Assembly: GCF_027943255.1 (NCBI RefSeq)
Contig: NC_072896.1
Coordinates: 67,412,501-67,476,500, forward strand
DNA length: 64,000 nucleotides
DNA from: Anastrepha obliqua
Lineage: Eukaryota > Arthropoda > Insecta > Diptera > Tephritidae
Reading direction: 5' to 3'
Positions 1 to 10,022 of this stretch are shown here, piece after piece. The first letter of the stretch is position 1, and each line of letters starts with the position of its first letter. The notes below the pieces were generated by a model that searched no databases, was not told the DNA's origin, and saw only the letters and a program-made list of their open reading frames with translations. A program made the position numbers and the translations under genes.

Positions 1-960
1 TTTTGCCCCGTTCAAAGTAATCCCCATGAGATATTATGCACTTGTGCCAAGGTTTTTTCCAATCTTCGAAGCACTTCAAAAAATCATTTTTTTTATCTTG
101 TTCAGCTCCTCCTTCGATGCCGTCTTTATCTCGTCAATCGTAGTGTAGAGTCGTCCTTTCATGGGGCTCTTCAGTTTCGGGAACAAGAAAAAGTCACAGG
201 CGGCCCGATCTGGGGAATGCTGTGCCTGTGGCATCATTAGTGTGTTGTTTTTGGCCAAAAAGTCGCGCATAAGCAACGATGTATGAGCAGGGGCGTTATC
301 GTGATGCAAGAGCCAATTTTTGTACTTCCACAAATCTGGGCGTTTCTGGCGGATTGCTTCACGCAAATTGCTCATAACTTACAGGTAATATTCCTTATTG
401 ACCGTTTTACCCTATGGTAAAAACTCATTATACACAACGCCCTGCAATCGAAGAAAACGGTAAGCACAACTTTTACATGCAACCGAACTTGGCGCGCTTT
501 TTTCGGTCTTGGTTCGTGCGGCAGCTTAAATTGAGATGATTAAGCTTAGGTTTCCACGTCATAACCATAAACCCACGATTCGTCACCAGTTATGACCCTC
601 TGGAGCAAATTTAGGTCGTCGCGAACGGAGTCGAACATCTCATTAGCAATGTTCATGCGATGCTGCTATTGGTCGAAATAGAACAGTTTTGGTACGAATT
701 TTGCTTCGACCCGTTTCATGCCCAAATCATTGAAAAAAATCAAATGGCACGAGCCAATCGACATGTCTATGTCCTCAGCAACTTCTCCAACGGTGATTCT
801 AACGGTATTTAATTTACCATCGTCAAATCTCTGTGCCCATCAATACAGATATTCCATGGCTTCTTCAAATCTTCAAAACTTTTCATATGGCGAATGGTTC
901 AGTGTCCATAGCTTCTGTGATGGTTACTCAAATCAAACAGCGAAGTTTAGCCAAAATAAT
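1..960 (-). pseudogene. DD34D mariner transposase remnant, cut by window edge
   Basis: Reading the reverse strand gives a decayed mariner transposase in several frames. The first catalytic block (VTGDESWVYG) lies near 575-600. An open stretch at 76-375 carries the second block (HHDNAPAHTS) and then SPD..ACDFFLFPKLK. There are 34 residues between the second and third aspartates, which is the DD34D signature of canonical mariners. The C-terminal CFEDWKK...CIISHGDYFE motif reaches position 1, so the 3' end lies outside the window. Stops and frameshifts occur throughout and the N-terminal DNA-binding part (about 600-960) is badly degraded. It cannot encode an active enzyme. The + strand ORF at 718-999 is its shadow. 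Confidence 0.85.
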
Positions 961-1295
961 ACCGGCTACTATTTGGTTGGATTCCGTCTATTAGCGTAGT
1001 GTAACATTTGTAAAAGCTGGTTAAATACTTGGCTTAGTGACCAACATGTCAGTCCGCGCGATATTCCCCATTTTATCAGATGTTCGATTAGATGGTGAAT
1101 TTTCATCATTTAATTTAATTTTTTGTTCCGCCTCTTTTAATGCTCTGCGCAGTTTTGGAGCAAAGTATGGTTCAATTCGCCCAACCTTCGCGGGTGGTGT
1201 AGACTTCTAAAAGTTTCACCTGACTTCAGAACTTCATACCAGTTCCAAAAATGACAAAAACAATATTTATTTCATTACATTTGTAGCCAGAGCTA

Positions 1296-2110
1296 TATAC
1301 ACCCATAGTCAAAAGTATTTACACAAAGATGAAATTGTCACAATATTTAAAAGAAAGCCTTTGTTTGTTGTTGTTAAACAACTGTATTCAATGTTGTTGC
1401 TCGTTTTAAAATCTTTAGAGTATATAAAGATAAATTGTGCAAAATAAAAGGAAACTACGATATACATATTTCACATTAAAGAAAGTGCTTAAATTCAAGT
1501 CCTCGCAGCAAACTCCGTATGATTAAATCAAAACTTTTGTTGTACGTAAAGTGTTCCACATAAGTCTAGCGAGCAAATGTAAGCGCCTCACCTTTGCTAA
1601 GAGTACATAATTGCGTTATGGTTTTGAGCGGGGTGTCCTTCTACGAGCATGGAGAGCCCATAGATTGTACTCTAAACGAAGCCGGATACATGGGTATTCT
1701 TAATCAGCCAACAACCTTTTCTCAACCAAAGACAGAATTTTACAACATGATAACGCACCATGCCATAGGGGTTGGCTACCTACAAAATTTGTGAGTAAAG
1801 TAAATAGAACCGTTCTACCTTGACCACCATCAAAGTTCAGATCTAAACATTATTGAAAGTGTTTGGCCTTTTATTAAACAACAAAGAGCAATCAATAAGA
1901 ATAGGAAAAGACATGATACCATCGAAGAAATTAAGGAAATTCGGTATTAGCTGACAATTCTATTCTACACAAATTGAGTGACTCCATTCCTTCCAGGCTG
2001 CAAGCAGTAATTGATGCCAAGCACAACGAAACAGAATATTAATCAATATTCTTACAAAATACTAATAAGTTTCCGCCCTCGTAAAAGAGGTGTCGCTGCT
2101 GATACTATTT
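1296..2110 (+). pseudogene. Tc1-like transposon remnant
   Basis: The + strand translates in pieces as the C-terminal half of a Tc1-type transposase. It starts with VMVLSGVSFYEHG (family form VWGGVSF..G), then DLNIIESVWPFIK around 1841-1880 containing the DD34E glutamate, then SIPSRLQAVIDAKHNETEY, a typical Tc1 C-terminus, ending near 2041. The middle, including the second aspartate, is scrambled by a deletion. A left end resembling Tc1 termini (AGTCAAAAGTATTTACACAAA) sits near 1308. Dead copy. Confidence 0.75.
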
Positions 2111-2157
2111 TTGTATTCGCTCTAGTGATATACTGGTGATTTGAAGGTGTATATGTA

Positions 2158-2961
2158 CAGGGTGGGCTATATAGCGTTTGCTTTTTGAACCACCTATTTT
2201 TGTGAGAATGGTAACACAAATGGCATGTCAAATGTGTTCATAGTTTACTTAAAGGTTTGACATTTACGAAATGGGACGCTATCGGCTTGAACAAAATTGG
2301 GAAATATTGAAAACCTATTTCCAAAGTGGTGAGTCTTCTTCTTCTTTTCTGATTTTCACATCGGTGGCTAGGTCAATAAGCAAAATTGTCGGATTTGGGG
2401 CTCAGAAAATCCACACGTTACTGTAGAGAAGCAAATGCATCCACAACGAGTCACTGTTTGGTGCGGTTTTCGGTCTGGCGGCATCATCGGGCCATTTTTT
2501 TTTCGAAAATGAGCGAGGAGCCGCGGTTACAGTAAATGGCGAGCGTTACCGTGACATACTCAACGAGTTGTTTCCAAAAATTGAAGAGGATGACATGGAC
2601 GACATTTGGCTTCAATAGGACGGTGCAACTTGTCACACTGCCAAAGTTACACTCGAACTTTTGGCTACTATTTTTGAAAACCGAATAATCAGCCAAAATT
2701 CCGATATCAATTGGCCGCCTCGGAGCTGTGATTTAAGCCCTTTGGACTATTTTTTGTGGGGAGCCGTTAAGGACAAATGCTATGCGAACCATCCCGAGAC
2801 GATTGATGCTTTAAAACATGAAATCGAAGTAGCCATTCATGAAATTGGAGCCCAAACAATCGAAAATGTGCTTAAAAATTGGGTTGATCGAATGGCCTGC
2901 TGTAAAGCCAGTCGTGGCAGTCATTTGAACGATAGTATTTTTCATTCATAAATGACAATGT
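2158..2961 (+). pseudogene. DD41D (rosa-like) mariner relative, internally deleted
   Basis: An N-terminal MGRYRLEQNWEILKTYF peptide near 2271 jumps by internal deletion to the first catalytic region ([23 protein letters not shown], 2340-2412). It continues through [18 protein letters not shown] and the second aspartate in DGATCHTA (about 2620) to SCDLSPLDYFLWG. Counting residues between the second and third aspartates gives 41, the DD41D spacing described for rosa elements in Ceratitis and other tephritids. The C-terminus is open at 2661-2951. A stop precedes the DGATCH motif, so it is inactive. The left terminus is near 2160 (GGTGGGCTATATAGCG). The right terminus is missing because LINE sequence begins at about 2962. 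Confidence 0.8.
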
Positions 2962-3023
2962 TCAATCTGTACCTTGGCTTAACCATAGATGAAAAATTAA
3001 TTTGGAAACGACATATTAGAGTG
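2962..3023 (+). pseudogene. Jockey-clade LINE reverse transcriptase, segment 1 of 3
   Basis: Encodes YLGLTIDEKLIWKRHI, the start of the conserved block after the RT thumb in Jockey-type non-LTR retrotransposons. Its continuation (KFRQLY...) resumes at about 6,870, after the 3.8 kb inserted element. The 5' side is truncated against the DD41D element, which fits 5' truncation on insertion. Confidence 0.7.
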
Positions 3024-3506
3024 AGAGCCCGCGACGCCCAGACCTTCGTTAAATTATAAAAGTTGGAAATTTTTCTATATACGTCTCCTATACAGGTATA
3101 AGCAAACCCAGATTATTAAACCTGGGTCGCGGTGGCTTTGGCAGGTAACAGGTAGTAAAGGTGAGTAAAATTGAGTCTCAAATTTGTAATAGTATAAAGC
3201 TTAGTTTTTATACATTTCAACTTACAATCATATCAGAAACTGCCTCGTCCATTGGCGGACACTTAGGGCGGTAACAACCCCTCCCCAGACACCCTAACAT
3301 TCTAATTATTTATAAATCTACTTTCGTCATATATTAGTATAAAATCTAATTTTTATATATGTTATTCAGAGATCTATAAAAATAATGTTTTCACAATCCC
3401 CAGACAGTTTCGATGGTTCCCCTATCTTCCCAGACATAATGAAGTCCACTCCAGGCGTGAGCGCGATGAATATATATGTACGTTGGTGCGAGTGAAATAG
3501 CGCGAT
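3024..3506 (+). repeat. Left long terminal inverted repeat
   Basis: About 483 bp, matching the reverse complement of 6361-6842. Direct reading shows near identity over the whole length, with sparse substitutions such as GTGCGA against GCGCGA near the inner edge. Such similarity between arms in an otherwise decayed neighbourhood suggests a fairly recent insertion or arm homogenisation. Confidence 0.9.
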
Positions 3507-4961
3507 TGGTCTACGGCGATCTTTTTCTGCGCACCAGCTGTCTTATACTCTGTATAATACTCCGTATTGTATATTATTGTAGTGTGAACTGTTATACGTA
3601 CAGCAAGCGTTTAATAATTTATTTGCAAAATTTATTATAAAATAAGTGGTCTAGTTGTGATAAAGTGTTGTCATGGAAGCGGAGGAACCGGAAAAAAACA
3701 AATTAAGTTGTTTTATTTGTAAGAAAAGTGAGGGGAAATTAATATTGCTTTCTGAAGAGACATTAAAGAAGTGCCGAACTGTTTTGAAAGTCAGAAAAAA
3801 ACACAACTTTAAATATGCGAATGTTATTTTCCTGATGAATATACAGATGGAGGTTATCACCGGGAATGCCATAAAACATTCACAGGCGTTAATAAACAGT
3901 ACTACAATTCGGAGCCTGCAGATTTAAAAAAGAAAAAAAGAGTAAACAAAGAGTCGATTAGTGTAGACAATTTATCTCCAGATACACCGATAGTACCTGA
4001 GTTCACTACCGAACTCGCAACAAAATCTCCAACATCATCAGAACAAAATTTATATTCTGAATTGATAAAGCTCCAGCCTTCAACCTCCACAGAACAATCT
4101 CATTTACCGCCTCAACATACAGAACCTTCAACAATTTCACAATCGACTTTAGCTAGTGAATCAGAGGTCTTACAATCGACAAGTTATCAAAAAAATGGTG
4201 ACATTAGTACACCAGATGTTACTGAAGTAAACAATGTAATTGAGGACGTAAATACTCAACCCGAAAATGTTGTCAGTAGTAATGACTCTCCGATTGTTTG
4301 TATATTTTGTAATAAACAGAAGAAGAAAGTGCGCTCAAAAATGCTTCCACTTCATGCAGCTGAAACAAACCAATTTAAAGGTAGTATTTTTTCTAACATT
4401 GAAGGTTTAGAAGAATATAACGAGTTTTCAACTACATTGAATAATTACTCTGCTCCAAAAATATATTATCATACTGATTGTCGAGTTCATTTTAACAATG
4501 ATATGTCGTCTAAAAAAAAATCATCTAGTAAAAGTCATTGGCATTACAATCGAGAGTATCACAGACAAGTTTTTGACGAAATTGGCAGCATTATCGAAGA
4601 AGATATTATTAAAAAGGGACGATGTTATTTTTTAATATATTTACATGAACTGTATAAAGAGTCATTGGAAAAAATTTATCAAGATAATTCCGTTGAAATG
4701 AACTTCGTTTTCACAGCACACCATCTCGAAGAAAAAATTATGAAAGTATATTCTGAAGATATAAAATTTTTTACTACTCGAAATAAAAAAATTGTCGCAC
4801 CTAAATATTTACAATCAATAGATGAAACAGTCCTCGACAGCTTACACACAGAAAATATTTTACAGAAGTCCGCATTACTTTTAAGGAAACTAATTCTAAA
4901 AATTGAAAAAAATAAATTACCTTCTAAAAATATAACAGCGCAACATTTGATAACAGGAGAA

Positions 4962-5695
4962 GGGGGGGTAACGGTAATTCATGGAAAAAAAGGCACATTT
5001 TTATGATTTTTTTTTTGATGACACAGTTAAAATTTATTCGTCAAATCTTTTACTACATAAAACTATAGCATTTGAAGTATATTTTGTGAAATTTTCATCC
5101 AAAAATATTTAAAAATACGGCAATGGCAGAAATTATTCAGACGCATCTCAAAAAAAAGTAGTTTTGCGGTGCCCCTCATAACTCGGTGTTAAATCATCTG
5201 AAATCAAAAAACCAAAGTTATTTCGTTAGATAATCGTTTTCTCCGGGTAACGCCGAGAGGGTTTTTTGAAATTAAAAATTTTTCGATTTTTGGGAACACG
5301 TTAAAGTCAAAAACACGATTTTCGCGTAAAAAATCGGTGAATTAGTTACCGTAAAAACAAAAGTATCAACAAATTCGAAAAAAACTCTTCGGTGTTACCT
5401 TGTAAAACATCTACAGAAAAAGTGTTCAAAATTTCAAAAGGATCGGTGCAGTAGTTTGAAAGTTATGAGGGGCACCGACTTTGAAAACGTAAGTTGTGGG
5501 AACAACGCTTTAAAGTACAAATGGCGCGCGGTTGAGCCAGGTAGGTAGCAACACTTACATGGCTGTATCTTTGTAAGTTTTGCTCCGATTCATCTAAAAT
5601 TTTCACAGAATATTCTTGAAAAGGTTCTTCATTTAAAAAACCAAATAAAAAAAAATGCACAAAAAAAAATTTAAAAACGTTACCCCCCCCCCCCC
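4962..5695. mobile_element. Nested G-run/C-run ended MITE-like element
   Basis: The left end is a G run then TAACGGTAATT. The right end is the complement, AAACGTTAC then a C run. Both inner flanks are A/T-rich (GGCACATTTTT against TTTGTGCATTTT, read inverted). The ~735 bp body has no ORF. It sits exactly where the surrounding Cys/His protein frame is lost, so it is an insertion or replacement inside the larger transposon. Part of the body (about 5150-5230) resembles 26785-26860, indicating a dispersed family. Confidence 0.65.
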
Positions 5696-5758
5696 TTAAA
5701 TGGTTTGAAGGAGATCAGCTACCTACTTATGTCAGTGATTCTCTACAAACTTTGTCAG

Positions 5759-5835
5759 GTATGTTATAATGTTCACTGTTTATGAAGAAATTATCAACCA
5801 TTCATAATTATTCTAACTTGCCTTAATTATTACAG
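5759..5835 (+). other. Small intron in the transposon gene
   Basis: The donor TCAG^GTATGT and acceptor AATTATTACAG^AAG bound a 77 bp AT-rich intron. Splicing joins a SLQTLS-encoding exon to an Asp/Glu-rich terminal exon (EADEDDDIHED...DEDDEVD) in frame. That supports a real eukaryotic transposon gene rather than a chance ORF. Confidence 0.6.
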
Positions 5836-6360
5836 AAGCTGATGAAGACGATGACATTCATGAGGACAAATCCGCAGAATGGAGTAGCGGTGATGAAGAT
5901 AATCGAGATACCGACGAGGACGATGAAGTTGATTAAATATTTCTTTTGATTTAATAATAATGTTTGACACATTATATTTTTACTTTGTATTGTAATGGCT
6001 ATAATTATAAATATAATTGAAATCTTTTTCGATTGGTTCAATTACGATCTAAACTATTCTCTCTCCTTACAGTAAAACTAACATGCATACAAATTTATCT
6101 TCTTAACTTTAAACTTCTAGAATTTTACCATCAGCTGTCGATTTTTCGTATTTTTTTCTGCACAATACTAGAAAAAATTTTCGATTGATATTAACAACTT
6201 TCGTAGATCTCCACTTGAATCAATAAAAATCGCATTATTGTATTGTTGATTTAATAATTTGTTAATATGAAAATTTTTCTGCGTTCTCCTTTAAAAATTT
6301 ACTTTTCTTATCTGTTATAAATGTATATAATGAATTTTCTTGATAAATTTAGAGAACAGA

Positions 6361-6842
6361 TCGCACTATTTCACTCGCGCCAACGTACATATATATTCAT
6401 CGCGCTCACGCCTGGAGTGGACTTCATTATGTCTGGGAAGATAGGGGAACCATCGAAACTGTCTGGGGATTGTGAAAACATTATTTTTATAGATCTCTGA
6501 ATAACATATATAAAAATTAGATTTTATACTAATATATGACGAAAGTAGATTTATAAATAATTAGAATGTTAGGGTGTCTGGGGAGGGGTTGTTACCGCCC
6601 TAAGTGTCCGCCAATGGACGAGGCAGTTTCTGATATGATTGTAAGTTGAAATGTATAAAAACTAAGCTTTATACTATTACAAATTTGAGACTCAATTTTA
6701 CTCACCTTTACTACCTGTTACCTGCCAAAGCCACCGCGACCCAGGTTTAATAATCTGGGTTTGCTTATACCTGTATAGGAGACGTATATAGAAAAATTTC
6801 CAACTTTTATAATTTAACGAAGGTCTGGGCGTCGCGGGCTCT
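6361..6842 (-). repeat. Right long terminal inverted repeat
   Basis: About 482 bp, the inverted partner of 3024-3506. The inner edge is CACTATTTCACTCGCGCCAACG and the outer edge is GGTCTGGGCGTCGCGGGCTCT, after which the LINE frame resumes. Confidence 0.9.
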
Positions 6843-7154
6843 TAGTCTATATAGAAAATAAATGAAATAAAATCAGAAACAAGTTCAGACAACTATACTG
6901 CCTGTTGGCTAAAAATTCAAAACTAAGCCTTAACAACAAAGTACTAATATATAAATCTACAATCTCACCCATTTGGAAATATGGCATAGAAATCTGGGGC
7001 ACAGAAAAAAAAAACAATATCAAAATAATTTAAAGACCCAATCTAAAATACTTCGAACAATAACAAAAGCAGGCTGGTATATACCAAATGACAGCGACCT
7101 CAATATCGATACAATAGATGACACAATTAGAAAATACAGCATCAACCATATATA
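6843..7154 (+). pseudogene. Jockey-clade LINE reverse transcriptase, segment 2 of 3
   Basis: Continues segment 1 in pieces: KFRQLYCLLAKNSKLSLNNK, then ISPIWKYGIEIWGT, then QSKILRTITKAGWYIPNDSDLN. This is the characteristic C-terminal region of Jockey-type RT ORFs. A frameshift near 7018 breaks the frame. It is interrupted at 7154 by a TA-flanked Tc1/mariner deletion derivative. Confidence 0.8.
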
Positions 7155-7689
7155 GGGTTTTTCAGTAAGAGCGCTTCAACTTTTGAACTTTTTTGAATAA
7201 AACACAAACGGTTTGACTTTTTTAACTAATTTTTTTTTTTTATTATCGAGTTTGAACATATACATTTAAGTATGAAATTCGATTTCTTTGCATGACCAGC
7301 GCGTGCACGTTTTACGAAGTCCAATCGTTGAACACAATTTTCGACCACTCTTTTGCATAAATCGGCCGAAATTCCAGTAATTTCGCGTTCAATATTGGCT
7401 CTGAGCTCACAAATCGTCGCCGGTTTGTTACTGTAGACCAATGACTTCACATAACCCCAAAACGGGACGGCCGGACCGTAAAATGGCCGTAATGCTCTTA
7501 AAGTAGCAGCAAGAGAACGATTATTTTCATAAAAAATTTGCATGATTTGCAATCGTTGCTCAAGTGTGTAGCGTTCCATGATGAAATGTATACTAATGAA
7601 GTTTACAAATGACAAGCGAAAAATAAAAAATAGTACGTCGTTCGCCCTCCCTATCGGAAAAAAGTTGAAGCGCACCTTTTAAAAAACCC
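7155..7689 (-). mobile_element. Tc1/mariner internal-deletion derivative with TA target duplication
   Basis: Its ends are GGGTTTTTCAGTAAGAGCGC and, inverted, GGGTTTTTTAAAAGGTGCGC, both followed by TTCAACTTTT. TA dinucleotides flank both sides (7153-7154 and 7690-7691). The reverse strand has one 149-codon open frame. It fuses a transposase N-terminus (MERYTLEQRLQIMQIFYENN...LRPFYG) directly to a C-terminus (WGYVKSLVYSNKPATICELR...KRARAGH), with the whole catalytic core deleted. The N-terminal style resembles the DD41D copies in this window, so I infer a related family with different termini. It is a MITE in the making that still encodes both ends of the protein in frame. Confidence 0.8.
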
Positions 7690-7850
7690 TATGCAAGGAC
7701 TAACAAATCATCAAAATGCACAAATGCGCAAACTACCACAATCGGAGAAAGTGGGAAAACGAATATAAAACGATTAACCTCACCAAAACTCACAATATAA
7801 CAAAAAGGAAAGAAATTATAACACTTAGAAAATAATATAATGTAGCATAA
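7690..7850 (+). pseudogene. Jockey-clade LINE, segment 3 of 3 (C-terminus and 3' end)
   Basis: After the TA-flanked insertion the frame resumes with the short peptide tail (NAQT..., KRLTSP) typical of the last residues of Jockey ORF2. It ends in an A-rich 3' region around 7800-7850. The exact 3' end is uncertain. Confidence 0.5.
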
Positions 7851-8312
7851 AATGAAGCAAAATTTAATGTTTATTTAATATTGGTTAGAGAACAAAAAAT
7901 TCGTCCTAATGACTTATTGTTTAAGGTTAACAGATTGTAATTTAAAAAGGGAAATAATAAAAAAACAAAAAAAAGTAGTTGACTGACGTTGGATTTGAAT
8001 TTAGCCCGCTTCATAAGCCACTTCTTAAAATGGTTCAGTCCCTTTTCCAAGTGAAACAAACGACAATCAGTATATGATCTAAATCAAAATTCGATTAAAT
8101 AAAACTACACTTGGACCGTCTCGGGCTCATTCCAACAGAGCGAAATCTCGATAGGCATCAGACAACTTTGCCCTCTTCTGATCTAGAAATCTGTTGCCGA
8201 AAAGTAATACACGCAAACTTTTCGCTTGGTCTCATTGAAGTGTCGCAAAATTTTACCCAATCTCTTCTTTCTAGTTTGTCCTTTGATACATGAACAAACT
8301 TAACGCCCTCTT
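7851..8312. other. No recognisable gene
   Basis: AT-rich sequence with short ORFs on both strands (7871-8059, 8111-8293) that show no motif I recognise and no splice context. Probably old transposon or intron sequence. Confidence 0.4.
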
Positions 8313-8525
8313 TTGCCGACGTTTTGTGGCATAGCAAAGACAGTATTGTCTGCCAACTTGTTTAGCAAAAGTTTTCATTTCTATGCTCTTAAGTACTTTT
8401 TCTTTAGATTTTTCTCTGAAATAAAAAATACCTTTTCGGAGAGGACATCATGGATTTATCAAGTAGTTCCAGATGGCCGACACAGGGTGAAAATAAATAA
8501 TAATCTTAAATCATCTTATTGCTTG
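8313..8525 (+). repeat. Dispersed repeat, copy 1
   Basis: About 210 bp similar to 17690-17905. Shared blocks include ACAGTATTG, TTTAGCAAAAGTTTT (TTCAGCAAAAGTTTT in copy 2), GAGTACTTTTTCTTTAGA-like and CACAGGGTGAAAAT. Copies are roughly 80% identical by eye. No coding signal; the family is unknown to me. Confidence 0.65.
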
Positions 8526-9090
8526 TATCGTGTTAGAATTTCAATTGCTTTGAGCAAACAAATGTGCCAGCTCCTTCTTACCTTAATAAAGTACACTCTA
8601 TAAATCCATTTATATTGCTTCTTCCGAGCTATCATGGACTATGATGATATACGATCACGAGGTCCATTAGGAGCGCTAGGAAAAGGAACCTTCATCTTTA
8701 AAGTGAATACTGCAGACGCTGGAACAGTAATATGAGCTTTACAACAGAATAGACTTAGGAGACCTCCCCGGTCTCCTTCACATTTGAAAAGCCAAGTGCC
8801 AAAAAGCCACATTTTGTGTCACTTGTTACTTCAAACTGTAGTCAAAGCTAGCAAGAGAAATTAAAAACGATTGGCGACCTATACAGCTTCAACGCTAAGA
8901 AGGAAGAATCAGAAGATTTCATTTCCATTAGAACCATAGCTTTGCACCGCCGCCGAACGGCAACTATTATTATTATTATTAATTTTTTTAACCACTTTCA
9001 TCCATAATAATCAAAACTTAAATTTTCATTTCCTATTTCATACTATTTTCTTACTTTTATTTAAATAGAAATTTAATTATTTTCTTTTAG
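8526..9090 (+). other. Intron sequence upstream of the host exons
   Basis: Contains an ATT run near 8966 and an AT-rich stretch leading to a polypyrimidine tract and acceptor (TATTTTCTTTTAG) ending at 9090. I see no ORF or transposon motif in 8640-8960. Confidence 0.45.
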
Positions 9091-10022
9091 TACCCAGCGC
9101 CGAGCCACTTGTTGTGCCCCAGGAGCTGCCCTCCATTCTATCATTAATCTACTCCAATATTCCACCCATTAAAAAAGGTAAGTAAAAATCAAAGCCCAAA
9201 TTTTCAAGCCATCTTTTCCTTCCTCTGCCATTAGTCGAAGACACTAATACGATCACCTAACCTTAAACAGGTACCGACTCTCGCCTTGGTTTCGGCTTTC
9301 GTCTCGGCAACCACGCGGACTTCCAGGTCCTACTCGAGCTAGGACCGCAGAAGAACACACGCCCAATTGGCGAGAATGCTGATTCGGAGAATACCTTCAA
9401 CAAACGACAAGTGAGCAAAGCGCATCGCGACTATCTGCTGCGCAAGCAAGCACAAGAAGCGCTCAAGCAGCTCACCAGTAGCACCACGGCTACAATTACA
9501 ACAAGTGAAGCTACAGGCGGTAGTTGGTTGGAAAATTGGTCAAAAGCTATGAACACAAACAGGAATAGCCACAAAGAGGATACCGGCATGGACATTGCAA
9601 TGAATAAAAAGAAATCGACCCCAAAATTCACACAGAGTGTAAACAAAAAGCAGCAGCAGCAATCGGAGAAGTTGAGTCCAACATTGGCCACGGTAAATAA
9701 GTCAATGATGCAGCTGCAAATGCTCTACCAAATGGCCACCACTACCACTACCAGTACAACAACAGGAACACCAATGGATGCCGATTCAGGCACTGGGTCG
9801 CCAATGACGATTATCACAACGGTGCCACAGTTTCAGAGGCTGCCTGCACCGATTGCCCCAAATAAAGGTGGGCCATTGAGCTTGGGTGGCCCAACAGGCT
9901 TTACCCCACGTCCGCCTGAGGAATTGGCATTGCAAATAATATCTGAGCTGCAAGGTGAGAAGAAATCGAAGAGTGAAATTACAAAGGAATTGATGAATGT
10001 GAGTCTTGAGGAGGGCGAGTAA
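9091..10022 (+). CDS. Host gene, last two exons (C-terminal part), unidentified
   Basis: The acceptor at 9090 opens exon 9091-9177, encoding PSAEPLVVPQELPSILSLIY...PPIKK. The donor AAG^GTAAGT, a 93 bp intron (9178-9270) and the acceptor TTAAACAG lead to exon 9271-10022. The frame joins exactly across the splice (a split Gly codon), giving GTDSRLGFGFRLGNHADF, which looks like a conserved block. There follow a basic Gln-rich segment (KQAQEALKQL), Ser/Thr-rich and poly-Gln/poly-Thr low-complexity tracts, a Pro/Gly segment (GGPLSLGGPTGF..RPPEE), and a Lys/Glu-rich C-terminus ending VSLEEGE and a TAA stop. Upstream exons lie left of 8,600 or outside the window. The low complexity and charge suggest a nuclear or RNA-associated protein, but I cannot name it. 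Confidence 0.8.

Larger units (their letters stand above)
3673..5936 (+). pseudogene. Two-module Cys/His protein of the long-TIR transposon (disrupted)
   Basis: The start ATG at 3673 opens MEAEEPEKNKLSCFICKK. Module 1 has CFIC then YHRECHKTF about 50 residues later. Module 2 has CIFC then YHTDCRVHF. Each is a C-x2-C ... H-x3-C pattern, probably zinc-binding. A Ser/Thr/Gln-rich linker separates them, and a helical region with HWHYNREYH and REYHRQVFDEI follows. Near 3831 one base is missing: the frame of 3673-3830 passes into the frame open from 3831 to 5006. At 4962-5695 a GGGGGGGTAACG-ended repeat replaces the coding sequence. The frame then resumes with WFEGDQLPTYVSDSLQTLS, an intron at 5759-5835 (GTATGT...TTACAG), and a strongly acidic last exon ending at 5936. 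I half-remember similar paired Cys/His proteins from repeats in other invertebrates, but no function is known to me. The missing centre probably held the catalytic domain (inference). Confidence 0.7.
3024..6842 (+). mobile_element. 3.8 kb DNA transposon with ~480 bp terminal inverted repeats, unclassified
   Basis: The outer ends are perfect inverted copies (AGAGCCCGCGACGCCCAGACC and its complement). Inverted identity continues with few differences to about 3506 on the left and 6361 on the right. Between the repeats is a single + strand gene (3673-5936, separate entry). The element interrupts an otherwise continuous Jockey LINE reading frame (2962-3023 and 6843-7154), which proves it was mobile and gives the boundaries. 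No clear target-site duplication is seen. TTAG occurs on both sides at the junctions but the following bases differ. I cannot assign a superfamily: no DDE/D core is visible and the central part of the protein is missing. Confidence 0.85.

Noticed and set aside
718..999. 93-codon forward ORF
   Set aside because: Lies antisense to the decayed mariner transposase on the reverse strand and has no domain of its own.
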